32,073 nucleotides of DNA from Salegentibacter flavus (GTDB lineage: Bacteria; Bacteroidota; Bacteroidia; Flavobacteriales; Flavobacteriaceae): assembly GCF_900115145.1 (NCBI RefSeq), contig NZ_FOVL01000028.1, forward strand, positions 1 to 32,073, in the 5' to 3' direction. The notes beneath the pieces were generated by a model, which saw nothing but the letters and a program-made list of their open reading frames with translations, was not told the DNA's origin and made no database searches. This document shows positions 1 to 8,754 of this stretch, in pieces; the first letter of the stretch is position 1; each line of letters opens with the position of its first letter. Both the position numbers and the translations under genes were made by a program.

Positions 1-268
1 CATTCTCCCGCAGGGCTTGTTCAATTTTTCGGGAAGAATAAATGTTGCGTAAATAGGCATAGATAACAACTTTGAGAAGCATCCGCGGATGATAGCTTGA
101 AGTGCCACCACCTTTATAGCTCTTCTCCAAAGCAGAGATGTCTATATGATCAATAATTGTATTTACTATTCGTACGGGATGATTCTTGGGAACTAAATCA
201 TCATAACTGGGAGGAAGAAGACTTAACTGGTCCTGTTGGTAAGTCTTGAATACTACTTTGCTGCTCAT
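1..268 (-). CDS. IS1182-type transposase, N-terminal part (cut by window edge)
   Basis: The reverse strand reads from an ATG at 268 to the window edge without a stop, giving 89 residues that begin MSSKVVFKTYQQDQ. The stretch YHPRMLLKVVIYAYLRN and the following SSRKIEQALREN are typical of the N-terminal DUF772 domain of IS1182/IS5-like transposases found in Bacteroidetes. The DDE catalytic part would lie to the left of the window, so whether the element is intact cannot be seen. The insertion sequence end should lie between 268 and about 306, but I could not identify its terminal inverted repeat. The neighbouring gene on its upstream side is a housekeeping chaperone, so the element probably inserted into an intergenic site. 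The family call is from recognition of conserved wording rather than a search. Confidence 0.8.
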   Translation of the reverse strand, partial: MSSKVVFKTYQQDQLSLLPPSYDDLVPKNHPVRIVNTIIDHIDISALEKSYKGGGTSSYHPRMLLKVVIYAYLRNIYSSRKIEQALREN

Positions 269-300
269 GCTTAAAAATAAACATGATCACTTAATTATAC

Positions 301-340
301 AAAAAAGAGGCTGCCTTTTTAGACAGCCTCTTTTGTTTTG
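301..340. terminator. Hairpin terminator, usable in both directions
   Basis: GAGGCTG (307-313) pairs with CAGCCTC (324-330) around a 10-nt loop. It is flanked by an A-run on the left and TTTTGTTTTG on the right. It sits just past the stop of the minus-strand Skp-like gene and upstream of the transposase start, so it most likely ends the Skp-like transcript and insulates the insertion sequence. Confidence 0.6.
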
Positions 341-342
341 AT

Positions 343-372
343 ATAAGTATAAGTATAAGTATAAGTTTAAGT
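343..372. repeat. Hexanucleotide tandem repeat (ATAAGT)n
   Basis: Four perfect copies of ATAAGT (343-366) are followed by one degenerate copy, TTAAGT (367-372). The array abuts the stop codon of the Skp-like gene (TAA on the reverse strand at 373-375). Its length would be expected to vary between strains by slippage. It is outside the coding frame, so no effect on the protein is expected. Confidence 0.75.
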
Positions 373-897
373 TTATTCTTCCTCCTGAACGTCACTAAGA
401 TCTATGCCTAATTTTTCCAGGACTTTTTCGGTAATATCATAGCGTTCATCGGCAAAGGCTAAGCTGTTACCATTGGCGTGAAAAATCTGGGTGTAGCCGT
501 CTTCCTGGATAACCTGTTGCATCGCCTGATTGATCTCATCATAAAGGGGCTTGGTAAGTTCGTTTTTGCGCATCTGCATCATTACAGAAGCTCGCTGGCG
601 AAAACCTTTAATATCATTCTCAAGACCGATTATTTCATTTTCTTTTTCGGCTCTTTCCTCTTCTGTTAAAGTTTCCCGGTCTTTCTGGTATACCTCGACC
701 AGGCTTTCATATTCCTTGATGGTTTCCTGAAGATCTTCCTGCATCTCGGTGTTATAATCTTGTAATCCAAGATTTACTTCTTCCATAGCAGGCATTTGGG
801 CAAGTATATAATCTGCATCAATAGTTCCCGTTTTCGTTTGGGCATTGACGATGTGGCCTATAAATACAAAAGCAATTAATAAGGATATTTTTTTCAT
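373..897 (-). CDS. Skp/OmpH-family periplasmic chaperone
   Basis: The 174-residue product starts MKKISLLIAFVFIGHIVNAQ, a clean signal peptide with cleavage likely before Q20. It continues as a charged, Glu/Lys/Gln-rich helical region (about residues 40-125) that would form the long coiled-coil tentacles of Skp. Skp holds unfolded outer-membrane proteins in the periplasm. The ATG at 897 was chosen because the frame extends upstream for 16 more residues without any signal-like sequence. A TATATTTG promoter box lies 19 nt upstream of this ATG, inside that extension. The gene is divergent from a PpiC-type lipoprotein and surA, so the locus groups chaperones of outer-membrane biogenesis. Length fits the family (about 160-180). 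Confidence 0.85.
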   Translation of the reverse strand: MKKISLLIAFVFIGHIVNAQTKTGTIDADYILAQMPAMEEVNLGLQDYNTEMQEDLQETIKEYESLVEVYQKDRETLTEEERAEKENEIIGLENDIKGFRQRASVMMQMRKNELTKPLYDEINQAMQQVIQEDGYTQIFHANGNSLAFADERYDITEKVLEKLGIDLSDVQEEE

Positions 898-915
898 AAT
901 TGAATAAATTTTTGG

Positions 916-923
916 CAAATATA
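916..923 (-). promoter_or_regulatory. -7 box TATATTTG for the Skp-like gene
   Basis: The reverse strand reads TATATTTG, a perfect match to the Bacteroidetes sigma-A -7 consensus TAnnTTTG, 19 nt before the chosen ATG. No good -33 TTG is present at 19-21 nt spacing. It supports the start at 897 rather than the longer frame. Confidence 0.55.
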
Positions 924-1098
924 ACCGCACAATCGGTTTAATCACAGTTTTTATTTAATAAAAACAGTAAAAAAGTATCAGGTGAAACTTTATAAGACTT
1001 TTTCTATTCTGAATTGATAAAAATCTTAATCAGAATGTTTCAGAATTTAATTAAAAGGAATAATAATTTCCGAATGGAATAATCGTTTTTGGTTTAGC

Positions 1099-1128
1099 TT
1101 GTAGAACCTAAAGGAATTCTTATTTTTG
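1099..1128 (+). promoter_or_regulatory. Promoter for the PpiC lipoprotein-surA-moxR operon
   Basis: TTG (1099-1101), 19-nt spacer, TATTTTTG (1121-1128): both halves of the Bacteroidetes promoter with ideal spacing. The rest of the 898-1164 gap between the divergent genes is AT-rich and shows nothing else I can name. Confidence 0.65.
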
Positions 1129-1164
1129 CTCTCATGTAAAAGGCACAGGAGTAGCTGTTTGTGA

Positions 1165-2061
1165 TTGGTATATAAATTGCTTGCCTTAACCAAAAAAGTA
1201 TTGAAAAGTATACATCGATTTTTAATAATTATTCTGTTAACCTTTGGGATGACAGCCTGTAATTTATTTGAAGAAACCGACGAACGAAAGGTGGTGGTGC
1301 GGGTTAATGATTCTTACCTTTATGAAGAAGATATTAATGCCCTTCTTAATGAAGACACCAGTCCCGAAGACAGCAGCCTGATCGTATCTACTTATATTAC
1401 TCGCTGGGCTACCCAACAATTGATCATAGACCGGGCCCGGCTTAATCTTTCTGAAGAACAACAGAAAGAATTTAACGATCTGGTGGAGAATTACCGAAAC
1501 GAACTTTACACCAATGCCTATACTGAAGCCCTGGCCAGAAAGAATATGGACACCAGCTTTAGCGAGACAGAGCTTGAAACTTATTATGATGAAAATAAAG
1601 AAAACTTTAAATTAAGGGAAGATTTGGTGAAATTAAGGTATATAAACCTTGATAAAAACCTTAATAACATTCAACAGATCAAGACCTGGTTTGAACGGTT
1701 TAATGAAGAAGACAGGCAGGAACTTGATAAAATTGCGCTTCAGTTTAAAAATTATTCCTTTAATGATTCGGTTTGGGTTAAAACCAAATCGGTTTATGAA
1801 AAAATAGAACCTTTAAGCACAGAAGACCGGTCAGACTTGCTTAAATCTTCTAATTTTCTTCAGCTTGAAGATTCTTTAAGCGTATATTTGATCTATGTTA
1901 ACGATGTGTTGGAGAAGAATGAACAGGCCCCTTTAGGATATGCCCGGTCCTCGATAAAACAGATCTTGCTGAATAAAAGAAAGCTTGATCTTACAAAAGA
2001 ACTTGAAAAAGAAATTACAAAAGATGCAATTAAAAACAATCAATTTGAGATTTACTACTAA
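1165..2061 (+). CDS. PpiC/SurA-like lipoprotein (periplasmic folding factor)
   Basis: Up to 298 residues. The N-terminus has a basic stretch, a hydrophobic segment FLIIILLTF and the lipobox MTAC, so the mature protein would be a lipoprotein anchored at Cys32 of this frame. The sequence that follows (VVVRVNDSYLYEEDINALL) resembles the N-terminal helix region of SurA/PpiC proteins, but I see no convincing rotamase (parvulin) signature, so a chaperone role is more likely than isomerase activity. There is no ATG: candidate starts are TTG at 1165 (directly after a stop) or TTG at 1201, which gives a shorter signal peptide beginning KSIHRFLII. The end overlaps the start of surA by 38 nt, indicating translational coupling. 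Confidence 0.75.
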   Translation: MVYKLLALTKKVLKSIHRFLIIILLTFGMTACNLFEETDERKVVVRVNDSYLYEEDINALLNEDTSPEDSSLIVSTYITRWATQQLIIDRARLNLSEEQQKEFNDLVENYRNELYTNAYTEALARKNMDTSFSETELETYYDENKENFKLREDLVKLRYINLDKNLNNIQQIKTWFERFNEEDRQELDKIALQFKNYSFNDSVWVKTKSVYEKIEPLSTEDRSDLLKSSNFLQLEDSLSVYLIYVNDVLEKNEQAPLGYARSSIKQILLNKRKLDLTKELEKEITKDAIKNNQFEIYY

Positions 2062-3478
2062 GGTTTCCGTATTCATTTTCGGATTATTTTTTAGTCTGAA
2101 TACTTCTGCCCAGGAGATTATAGTGACAGATAGTACTGCCATCCAACCTGAACAAGAATTGGCGCAAAATACTGATGAAGATGGTGACTTTAAACGTAAA
2201 AAAGTAGATGGAATCGCCGCCGTAATTGGAGATTTTATTGTGCTGGAAAGCGATGTTCAGCTTATGTATAAAGATATGCAAAGTCAGGGTATGTCTACCG
2301 CAGGAATTACTGACTGTCAGTTGGCAGGTTCCCTTATGGAAAACAAGCTTTATGCACACCACGCCATTCAGGATAGTATTATAATTATGGATGCTGAAAT
2401 CAATAATTATATCGACCAGCAAATTGGTCAAATGGTAAATCAGGTAGGCTCTATGGAAAAGGTGCTTGAATTCTATAAGAAAGATACCGAAGAGGAGTTT
2501 CGCAGTGAGTTGTACGAGCTTAACAAGGAAAGACAACTTGCCAGCCGTATGCAGCAGCGTATCATTGAAGATGTAGAGATCACTCCTGAAGAAGTGAGAG
2601 AATACTTCGATAATATTCCTGAAGATCAACTTCCAATGTTTGGAGAAGAGGTGGAGCTTGCTCAAATCGTGATAAGACCTGAAATACCCGAATCAGAAAA
2701 GAATAAAGTAATCTCACGTCTTAACGAGTTTAAGGCCGATGTTGAAGATAACGATGCAAATTTTGGTACTAAAGCTATATTATATAGTCAGGATCCGGGA
2801 AGCGCCAGTAATGGAGGACAAATAAGTCTTTCCCGAAAAGATAATTTTGTACAGGAATTCAAGGATGTAGCTTTCAGCCTTCAGCAAGGAGAGGTGAGTG
2901 AACCTTTTGAAACTGAATTTGGATTCCATATCATCCAGGTAGACCGTATACGTGGTCAAACCGTTGATCTTCGTCATATTTTGCTTATTCCTGATGTGAA
3001 TAATCAGTCTGTAGAAAAGGCGAAAAGTGAGATAGACAGTATTCGTAAGAGAGTAAATGAAGGAGTACTGGATTTTGCTGAAGCTGCCAGAGAATTTTCA
3101 GATGAAGAAGAAACCAGAAATGATGGCGGGCGTCTTATGAACCCACAAACGGGAGATACTCGTTTCGAACTTTCCAAAGTAGATCCAAAACTTTACGACC
3201 AGATTGGGGAATTGCAGGAAGGTGAATTATCCCGTAGGTTAACCGAACAGGACCGCACCGGGCGCCCAACCTTTAAGCTGATAAAAGTGACTAAAAGAAT
3301 TCCGGAGCATGAGGCTAATTATTCTTCAGATTATATGAAAATCAAGGAGCTTGCTCTACGTGACAAACAGATGGAAGCTATTGAGGAATGGCAGAAGTCG
3401 AAGATCGATGAGACTTACGTGAAGATTAGTGGTGAATACCGCGATTGCGAGTACAGCAGTAACTGGCTTAAAAATTAA
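2024..3478 (+). CDS. surA: SurA-type periplasmic peptidyl-prolyl isomerase
   Basis: 484 residues from the ATG at 2024. A signal peptide ending FFSLNTSAQ (about residues 1-29) precedes an N-terminal chaperone domain containing DGIAAVIGDFIVLESDVQ, the hallmark SurA start. Two parvulin-type domains follow: the first around residues 190-300 (GGQISLSRKDNFVQEF, FGFHIIQVDRI) and the second around 300-410 (LRHILLIPD, FAEAAREFSDE, NDGGRL). SurA chaperones outer-membrane beta-barrel proteins to the BAM complex. The open frame extends 13 codons upstream to a TTG, but the ATG places the signal peptide correctly and lies inside the preceding gene. Neighbours with related roles are the PpiC lipoprotein and Skp-like genes. 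Confidence 0.92.
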   Translation: MQLKTINLRFTTKVSVFIFGLFFSLNTSAQEIIVTDSTAIQPEQELAQNTDEDGDFKRKKVDGIAAVIGDFIVLESDVQLMYKDMQSQGMSTAGITDCQLAGSLMENKLYAHHAIQDSIIIMDAEINNYIDQQIGQMVNQVGSMEKVLEFYKKDTEEEFRSELYELNKERQLASRMQQRIIEDVEITPEEVREYFDNIPEDQLPMFGEEVELAQIVIRPEIPESEKNKVISRLNEFKADVEDNDANFGTKAILYSQDPGSASNGGQISLSRKDNFVQEFKDVAFSLQQGEVSEPFETEFGFHIIQVDRIRGQTVDLRHILLIPDVNNQSVEKAKSEIDSIRKRVNEGVLDFAEAAREFSDEEETRNDGGRLMNPQTGDTRFELSKVDPKLYDQIGELQEGELSRRLTEQDRTGRPTFKLIKVTKRIPEHEANYSSDYMKIKELALRDKQMEAIEEWQKSKIDETYVKISGEYRDCEYSSNWLKN

Positions 3479-3483
3479 AAAAG

Positions 3484-4437
3484 ATGTCTGACGTTGCCCT
3501 GGTAGAGAAACTGGTTGAAAAAAACCGGCAATTAAAAAAAGAAATTGCCAGGATTATCGTTGGACAGGAAAAAGTAATAGACCAAATTTTGCTCTCCGTT
3601 TTCTCCGGAGGGCATTCTTTGTTAATAGGGGTGCCGGGACTGGCAAAGACTTTAATGGTTAACACCATAGCCAAAACTCTCGGGCTTGATTTTAAGCGAA
3701 TTCAGTTTACCCCAGATTTGATGCCAAGTGATATTTTGGGAGCCGAGATCCTGGATGAAAACCGTAATTTTAAATTTATCAAAGGTCCAATCTTTGCAAA
3801 TATCATCCTCGCCGATGAGATAAACAGAACCCCACCAAAAACACAGGCCGCTTTACTGGAGGCAATGCAGGAGAGAGCTGTAACCGTGGCCGGTCATCAT
3901 TATAAGCTGTCGAAGCCATATTTCGTACTTGCTACTCAAAACCCCATCGAGCAGGAGGGAACCTATCCCTTACCCGAAGCACAACTAGACCGGTTTATGT
4001 TTGCTATCAATCTGGAATATCCCAGTTTTGAAGAAGAGGTAAATGTAGTAAAGAATACCACTTCTGATGAGGAGGTGGAAGTTGATGCCTTGTTCAATGC
4101 TGAAGAAATTATCCAGATACAACATCTTATAAGAAGGATTCCCGTAGCCGATAATGTAGTGGAATATGCGGTTAAGCTTGTAGGAAAAACCCGGCCCTTG
4201 GCCGAAGGTGCTCCGGAATTGGTTAAAAATTATCTGGATTGGGGTGCAGGACCGAGAGCTTCTCAAAATTTAATACTTGCAGCTAAGGCTAATGCCGCAG
4301 TTAACGGGAAATTTTCTCCTGATATTGAAGACGTTCAAAAAGTGGCCATTGGTATCTTACGCCATAGAATTATAAAAAATTACAAGGCTGAAGCAGAAGG
4401 CATTTCCGAAGAGAAAATAATTACCGAATTATTTTAG
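3484..4437 (+). CDS. MoxR-family AAA+ ATPase
   Basis: 317 residues. The Walker A motif is GVPGLAKT (49-56), the Walker B is IILADEIN (107-114), and the MoxR-specific run PPKTQAALLEAMQE follows it. Sensor 1 is ATQNP (150-154), and the C-terminal lid helices contain GPRASQNLILAAKA. MoxR proteins are thought to act as chaperone-like ATPases that help assemble or activate partner complexes, commonly with DUF58 and von Willebrand-type proteins. Those partners are not adjacent here. The gene starts 5 nt after the surA stop and is probably co-transcribed with it, so a link to envelope protein maturation is plausible but is inference. Confidence 0.9.
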   Translation: MSDVALVEKLVEKNRQLKKEIARIIVGQEKVIDQILLSVFSGGHSLLIGVPGLAKTLMVNTIAKTLGLDFKRIQFTPDLMPSDILGAEILDENRNFKFIKGPIFANIILADEINRTPPKTQAALLEAMQERAVTVAGHHYKLSKPYFVLATQNPIEQEGTYPLPEAQLDRFMFAINLEYPSFEEEVNVVKNTTSDEEVEVDALFNAEEIIQIQHLIRRIPVADNVVEYAVKLVGKTRPLAEGAPELVKNYLDWGAGPRASQNLILAAKANAAVNGKFSPDIEDVQKVAIGILRHRIIKNYKAEAEGISEEKIITELF

Positions 4438-4600
4438 AAAATTTCTTTCCTGGAGAAGAAATCTCCATTGTCAATATCGTAAATTCCTATTATTAATTTA
4501 AATATTCGATAATTTTATCTCCTAAAATTTAAAGATAATTGAATTATTTTCAAGTAATTTCGATATTAGGTTCTAATTTTTAAAATCCGCTTGAATTCCG

Positions 4601-4608
4601 TAAATTTG
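4601..4608 (+). promoter_or_regulatory. -7 box TAAATTTG for aconitase
   Basis: A perfect TAnnTTTG box 31 nt upstream of the aconitase ATG. The -33 position carries only TTT. The rest of the 200-bp gap after moxR is very AT-rich and shows no further feature. Confidence 0.5.
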
Positions 4609-4639
4609 CGAGACTTTTTAGAACTTAAAAATAACAAAT

Positions 4640-6907
4640 ATGGCATTCGATATTGATATGATCAAAAAGGTGTACAGCCAATTGCCCGAGCGTGTGAATC
4701 AAGCACGCGAGGTGGTTGGAAAACCTTTAACCCTTTCAGAAAAAATCCTTTATTCTCACTTGTGGGATGGCGAAGTAAAAGAAGCTTACCAAAGAGGAAA
4801 AGATTATGTAGATTTTGCTCCAGACAGGATTGCCTGCCAGGATGCAACTGCGCAAATGGCTTTGCTGCAATTCATGCAAGCCGGGAAAAAAGAAGTAGCA
4901 GTTCCAACAACTGTGCATTGTGATCACCTTATCCAGGCTAAAATGGGTGCCGTTATAGATTTGCAGGCTGCCAATAAATCAAGTCACGAAGTTTTCGAAT
5001 TTTTGGAATCGGTTTCTAATAAATACGGAATCGGTTTTTGGAAACCGGGAGCAGGGATAATCCACCAGGTGGTTCTTGAAAATTATGCTTTCCCCGGTGG
5101 AATGATGATCGGTACAGATTCGCACACCGTAAATGCTGGTGGTCTTGGAATGGTCGCTATAGGTGTTGGTGGTGCCGATGCCGTTGATGTAATGGCCGGG
5201 ATGGCCTGGGAACTTAAATTCCCAAAACTTATAGGGGTGAAGCTAACCGGAAAACTTTCCGGATGGACCTCAGCTAAAGATGTGATCTTGAAAGTAGCCG
5301 GAATTCTTACCGTTAAAGGTGGAACCGGAGCTATTATAGAATATTTTGGAGAAGGAGCCCGCTCAATGTCGGCTACCGGAAAAGGAACTATTTGTAATAT
5401 GGGGGCTGAGGTAGGAGCCACAACTTCTACTTTTGGTTACGACGATTCAATGGAGCGTTACTTAAAAGCTACTGACCGTGCTGATGTTGCAGATGCGGCT
5501 AACCAGGTAAGAGAGCACTTAACAGGAGATGATGAAGTGTATGCTAACCCTGAGCAATATTTCGATGAACTAATCGAGATCAACCTTTCAGAGTTAAAAC
5601 CGCATCTTAACGGACCTTTTACTCCGGATCTTGCCACTCCAATTTCTGAAATGGAGGTTAAAGCCAAAGAAAATGACTGGCCTATAAATGTAGACTGGGG
5701 ACTTATTGGTTCCTGTACCAACTCTTCTTATGAAGATCTTACCCGGGCAGCTTCAATTGCCAAGCAGGCTGTGGATAAGAAGATTAAAGCCAAATCAGAT
5801 TTCGGGATTAATCCGGGATCAGAGCAAATTAGATTCACCGCCGAACGTGACGGATTGTTGCAAATCTTTGAAGATCTTGACGCAACTATTTTTACCAATG
5901 CCTGTGGACCTTGTATTGGCCAGTGGGACCGAAGTGACCGTAAAGGAGAGGAAAAGAATACCATTGTGCATTCTTTTAACCGTAACTTCTCTAAACGTGC
6001 CGATGGTAACCCAAATACACACGCTTTTGTAGGTTCACCAGAAATGGTTGCCGCTATTGCTATCTCAGGTCGTCTCGATTTCGATCCAACCCGTGATAAA
6101 CTTATCAACGAAGATGGAGAGGAAGTGATGCTGGACGAGCCAAAAGGAATAGAATTACCAGAAAAAGGTTTCGCTGTTGAAGATGCAGGTTATATACCAC
6201 CAAAAGAGGACGGAAATTCTGTTGAAGTAAAAGTAGCTGAAGATAGTGAACGTTTAGAATTGTTGACTCCTTTTGAGCCCTGGGATGGTAAAAACCTTAC
6301 CGGAGCCAAATTACTTATAAAAGCATTTGGAAAATGTACCACCGACCATATTTCAATGGCTGGACCCTGGTTAAGATACCGTGGTCACCTTGATAATATT
6401 TCCAATAATATGCTTATTGGGGCCATCAATGCTTTTAATAAGAAAACCAATTTCGTTAAGAACCAACTAACCGGTGAGTATGATGGTGTGCCTAGCGTAC
6501 AGCGTGAATACAAAAAAGCCGGAGTGCCTACTGTCGTGGTTGGAGACCATAACTATGGAGAAGGTTCATCCAGAGAGCACGCGGCTATGGAGCCACGTCA
6601 CCTTGGAGTGAAAGTAGTACTGGTTAAATCTTTTGCCCGAATTCACGAGACAAACCTTAAAAAACAAGGTTTGCTTGGGGTGACCTTTGATAATGAAAGT
6701 GATTATGACCTTATTCAGGAAGATGATACCTTTAACCTTATAGATTTGAAAGACTTTGCTCCAAATAAGCAAATCACTATTGAAGTGGTTCACGCCGATG
6801 GCAGCAAGGATACTATAAAAGCTAATCATACTTATAACAATTCTCAAATAGAATGGTATAAGCATGGTTCGGCTCTAAACCTGATCAAAAAGCAGAATGT
6901 TGCATAA
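4640..6907 (+). CDS. acn: Aconitate hydratase (mitochondrial-type)
   Basis: 755 residues, the usual length for the mitochondrial-like aconitase of Bacteroidetes. It isomerises citrate to isocitrate in the TCA cycle using a [4Fe-4S] cluster. The three cluster cysteines are visible: Cys359 in GSCTNSS, and Cys422 and Cys425 in [12 protein letters not shown]. The 63- and 66-residue offsets equal those in mitochondrial aconitase as I recall them. Substrate-binding segments [10 protein letters not shown] and GTDSHT occur in the N-terminal domains, and the swivelling C-terminal domain shows [10 protein letters not shown] and [10 protein letters not shown]. The gene stands alone with its own promoter box and a strong terminator, so it is probably monocistronic. 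Confidence 0.95.
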   Translation: MAFDIDMIKKVYSQLPERVNQAREVVGKPLTLSEKILYSHLWDGEVKEAYQRGKDYVDFAPDRIACQDATAQMALLQFMQAGKKEVAVPTTVHCDHLIQAKMGAVIDLQAANKSSHEVFEFLESVSNKYGIGFWKPGAGIIHQVVLENYAFPGGMMIGTDSHTVNAGGLGMVAIGVGGADAVDVMAGMAWELKFPKLIGVKLTGKLSGWTSAKDVILKVAGILTVKGGTGAIIEYFGEGARSMSATGKGTICNMGAEVGATTSTFGYDDSMERYLKATDRADVADAANQVREHLTGDDEVYANPEQYFDELIEINLSELKPHLNGPFTPDLATPISEMEVKAKENDWPINVDWGLIGSCTNSSYEDLTRAASIAKQAVDKKIKAKSDFGINPGSEQIRFTAERDGLLQIFEDLDATIFTNACGPCIGQWDRSDRKGEEKNTIVHSFNRNFSKRADGNPNTHAFVGSPEMVAAIAISGRLDFDPTRDKLINEDGEEVMLDEPKGIELPEKGFAVEDAGYIPPKEDGNSVEVKVAEDSERLELLTPFEPWDGKNLTGAKLLIKAFGKCTTDHISMAGPWLRYRGHLDNISNNMLIGAINAFNKKTNFVKNQLTGEYDGVPSVQREYKKAGVPTVVVGDHNYGEGSSREHAAMEPRHLGVKVVLVKSFARIHETNLKKQGLLGVTFDNESDYDLIQEDDTFNLIDLKDFAPNKQITIEVVHADGSKDTIKANHTYNNSQIEWYKHGSALNLIKKQNVA

Positions 6908-6934
6908 TTAAATAAGGTTTATTATAAATGATAG

Positions 6935-6966
6935 AATCCCGCCGTATCTCAGGCGGGATTTTTTTT
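6935..6966 (+). terminator. Rho-independent terminator after aconitase
   Basis: AATCCCGCC (6935-6943) pairs perfectly with GGCGGGATT (6952-6960) around an 8-nt loop, followed by a run of eight T. It sits 28 nt after the stop codon. Confidence 0.9.
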
Positions 6967-6989
6967 ACCCAAAATCAGTTTGTTAAGTT

Positions 6990-6997
6990 TACCTTTG
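6990..6997 (+). promoter_or_regulatory. -7 box TACCTTTG for the TlpA-like gene
   Basis: A TAnnTTTG match 28 nt upstream of the ATG at 7026. No -33 element is seen at the usual distance; the upstream positions fall in the terminator T-run. Confidence 0.4.
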
Positions 6998-7025
6998 TTT
7001 CTCGTCTAAACCTGAAATTTATTAT

Positions 7026-7586
7026 ATGAAATTTTTCAAAAATCAATGGTCCAATATTATATTTATAGTATTGATTCTTATTCTCATAATTCCCCAAACC
7101 CGTAAGCCCATTCAAATATTCGTAAATAAAGTGTTTTCTTTCAGCCCCTCGGTTACCGATGAGGAAGATCGGGAGAAACTTGCCGATTATAATTGGATTC
7201 TTGAAAACAGTGAGAGAGAGAGAGTTAATTTCTCAGATTCTGAAGGCGAAGTGGTAATCGTTAATTACTGGGCTACTTGGTGTCCGCCCTGTATTGCCGA
7301 GATGCCAAGCTTCCAGGCTTTATATGAAGATTATAAGGATAAGGTAGACTTCTATTTCGTTTCAGGAGAAGAACATACCACCACGCAAAAGTTTCTCAAT
7401 TCAAAAGATTACGACATCCCCAGTTACCGGATGCTTTCGGAAGATCCTAAACCTATGGATGGTTACTCTCTTCCTACTACTTATCTTATCGATAAAGATG
7501 GAGAAATCATTATTAGAAAAATTGGAGCCGCCGACTGGAATAGTCAGAAATTGAGAAACAAGCTGGATGAATTAATAACCGAATAA
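7026..7586 (+). CDS. TlpA/ResA-like membrane-anchored thioredoxin
   Basis: 186 residues. One transmembrane anchor spans about residues 10-23 (IIFIVLILIL), placing the thioredoxin fold in the periplasm. The active site is WCPPC (85-89) within IVNYWATWCPPCIAEMPSF, and the conserved cis-proline lies in YSLPTTYLID (Pro150). Such proteins pass reducing equivalents to oxidised cysteines in the periplasm, for example during cytochrome c maturation, but no cytochrome biogenesis genes are adjacent, so the client is unknown. The stop is only 5 nt from the stop of the convergent crtY, with no terminator hairpin visible between them. Confidence 0.88.
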   Translation: MKFFKNQWSNIIFIVLILILIIPQTRKPIQIFVNKVFSFSPSVTDEEDREKLADYNWILENSERERVNFSDSEGEVVIVNYWATWCPPCIAEMPSFQALYEDYKDKVDFYFVSGEEHTTTQKFLNSKDYDIPSYRMLSEDPKPMDGYSLPTTYLIDKDGEIIIRKIGAADWNSQKLRNKLDELITE

Positions 7587-7591
7587 GCCTT

Positions 7592-8728
7592 TTAAAAGTT
7601 TTTTCTGAAAAAAGATTTGATGAAATCAAAGCTGTAAAGCGACATCATGATTTTTAGATCTTCGGAAAAAGTGGTCTCTTCATCCAGATAGCTAAAGATC
7701 TCTTCGGGAGTATTTTTGGTGTAGAATTTTGTGAAGATCTCTTCCCCTTTCTCATTATTATTGGCTAGTACGTCGAGAAATATTCCATCATATCTTTTGA
7801 ATTTTTTATTGATGAGGCTTTCCCCGGGAGGTTTTCCGCTTTTGAGATTTTCAACAATTTTACTAACTCTCTTTTGCGTATTTATGAAGGAATAACCGGT
7901 TGAAGCTTTTACCCAACCCCCGCCGGTTCCTATCTTTGTTATATTTGAAGTGTTTCCTTCTTCAAAAGGAAAGTCTGTCATCGGAATGATCCCTGTTTCA
8001 GTTGTTTTTATATTATAATCTTTTAGTTTCAGGATTTCTCCAAGGTAACGCTTAAGCATTTTATCATAGACCGCATCTTCGGTTAAAAACGGAGTGAAGA
8101 AAGTGAATTCTATAAGTGCTTTGGTTTTTGAAACCGGTAAAACATAAGTGAAAGCTGTAGTATCTTTATACTTCAGACGATAATCCATCATCGTAAATTC
8201 TTCGGGAGAAAAAACGGGCTCCGGAGTTTCAATTTCCCAACCCTTAAAATGCTGATAGATTAAAGTATGTTTTCCTTCTTCAAGATATTCAGGATCCACA
8301 CGGCTGTCGAAAAAATGGGTTGCGGAATAATTATTCAACTTCCCTGAAGCTTCCCGGGTAACCGGATCTATTTCTGAAATTTCATCCCGAATCAATTTTA
8401 TGTCGTTTGATGCTTCCAGCTCCTGAAGGATTTCCCTGTAAAAATCTTTGGCTTTTATCATTTTATACTGGTAGGGCTCCAACTCCAGCTTTTTATTCAG
8501 TTCTGAAGTTATAAACCGACCATTTTTCCAGGTTTTGGAAACCAGGTCGTCCCATTGGCCTTTGCCTTTTTCCCAGAAACACCAGGTCTTGGTGGGGGTT
8601 TCAAAATCCGGATCTATTACCGCAATCTGTTTTCCTTTAAAAAAAATATCCCGGCTAAGTTGCCGGGCAAGCTGCAATCCTGCGAGTCCTCCTCCTACAA
8701 TTACATAAAAATATTTAGGTACCTGCAT
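7592..8728 (-). CDS. crtY: Lycopene beta-cyclase
   Basis: 378 residues. The N-terminal dinucleotide-binding motif is IVGGGLAGLQLA (10-21), followed by the family features IDPD, TWCFWEKG and, further on, YVLPVSKTKALIEFTFF, all typical of CrtY-type cyclases. It closes both ends of lycopene to beta-ionone rings, giving beta-carotene. It is the last gene of the minus-strand carotenoid operon, 26 nt after crtZ, the only gap of more than 2 nt in that operon. The length fits the bacterial family (about 380-390). Confidence 0.92.
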   Translation of the reverse strand: MQVPKYFYVIVGGGLAGLQLARQLSRDIFFKGKQIAVIDPDFETPTKTWCFWEKGKGQWDDLVSKTWKNGRFITSELNKKLELEPYQYKMIKAKDFYREILQELEASNDIKLIRDEISEIDPVTREASGKLNNYSATHFFDSRVDPEYLEEGKHTLIYQHFKGWEIETPEPVFSPEEFTMMDYRLKYKDTTAFTYVLPVSKTKALIEFTFFTPFLTEDAVYDKMLKRYLGEILKLKDYNIKTTETGIIPMTDFPFEEGNTSNITKIGTGGGWVKASTGYSFINTQKRVSKIVENLKSGKPPGESLINKKFKRYDGIFLDVLANNNEKGEEIFTKFYTKNTPEEIFSYLDEETTFSEDLKIMMSLYSFDFIKSFFRKNF

Positions 8729-8754
8729 AGCAATGTAACGACCAAAAGTGTAAG

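Noticed and set aside
1-300. Complete insertion sequence
   Set aside because: Only the transposase N-terminus is in the window and no terminal inverted repeat or target duplication could be identified.
2084-2665. 193-codon open frame on the minus strand
   Set aside because: It lies entirely opposite surA, has no recognisable motif, and its composition (Ile/Phe/His-rich) is what the reverse of a Glu/Lys-rich gene gives.
5728-6108. Open frames on the minus strand inside aconitase
   Set aside because: Shadows of the strongly conserved aconitase frame; no signal or domain is visible.
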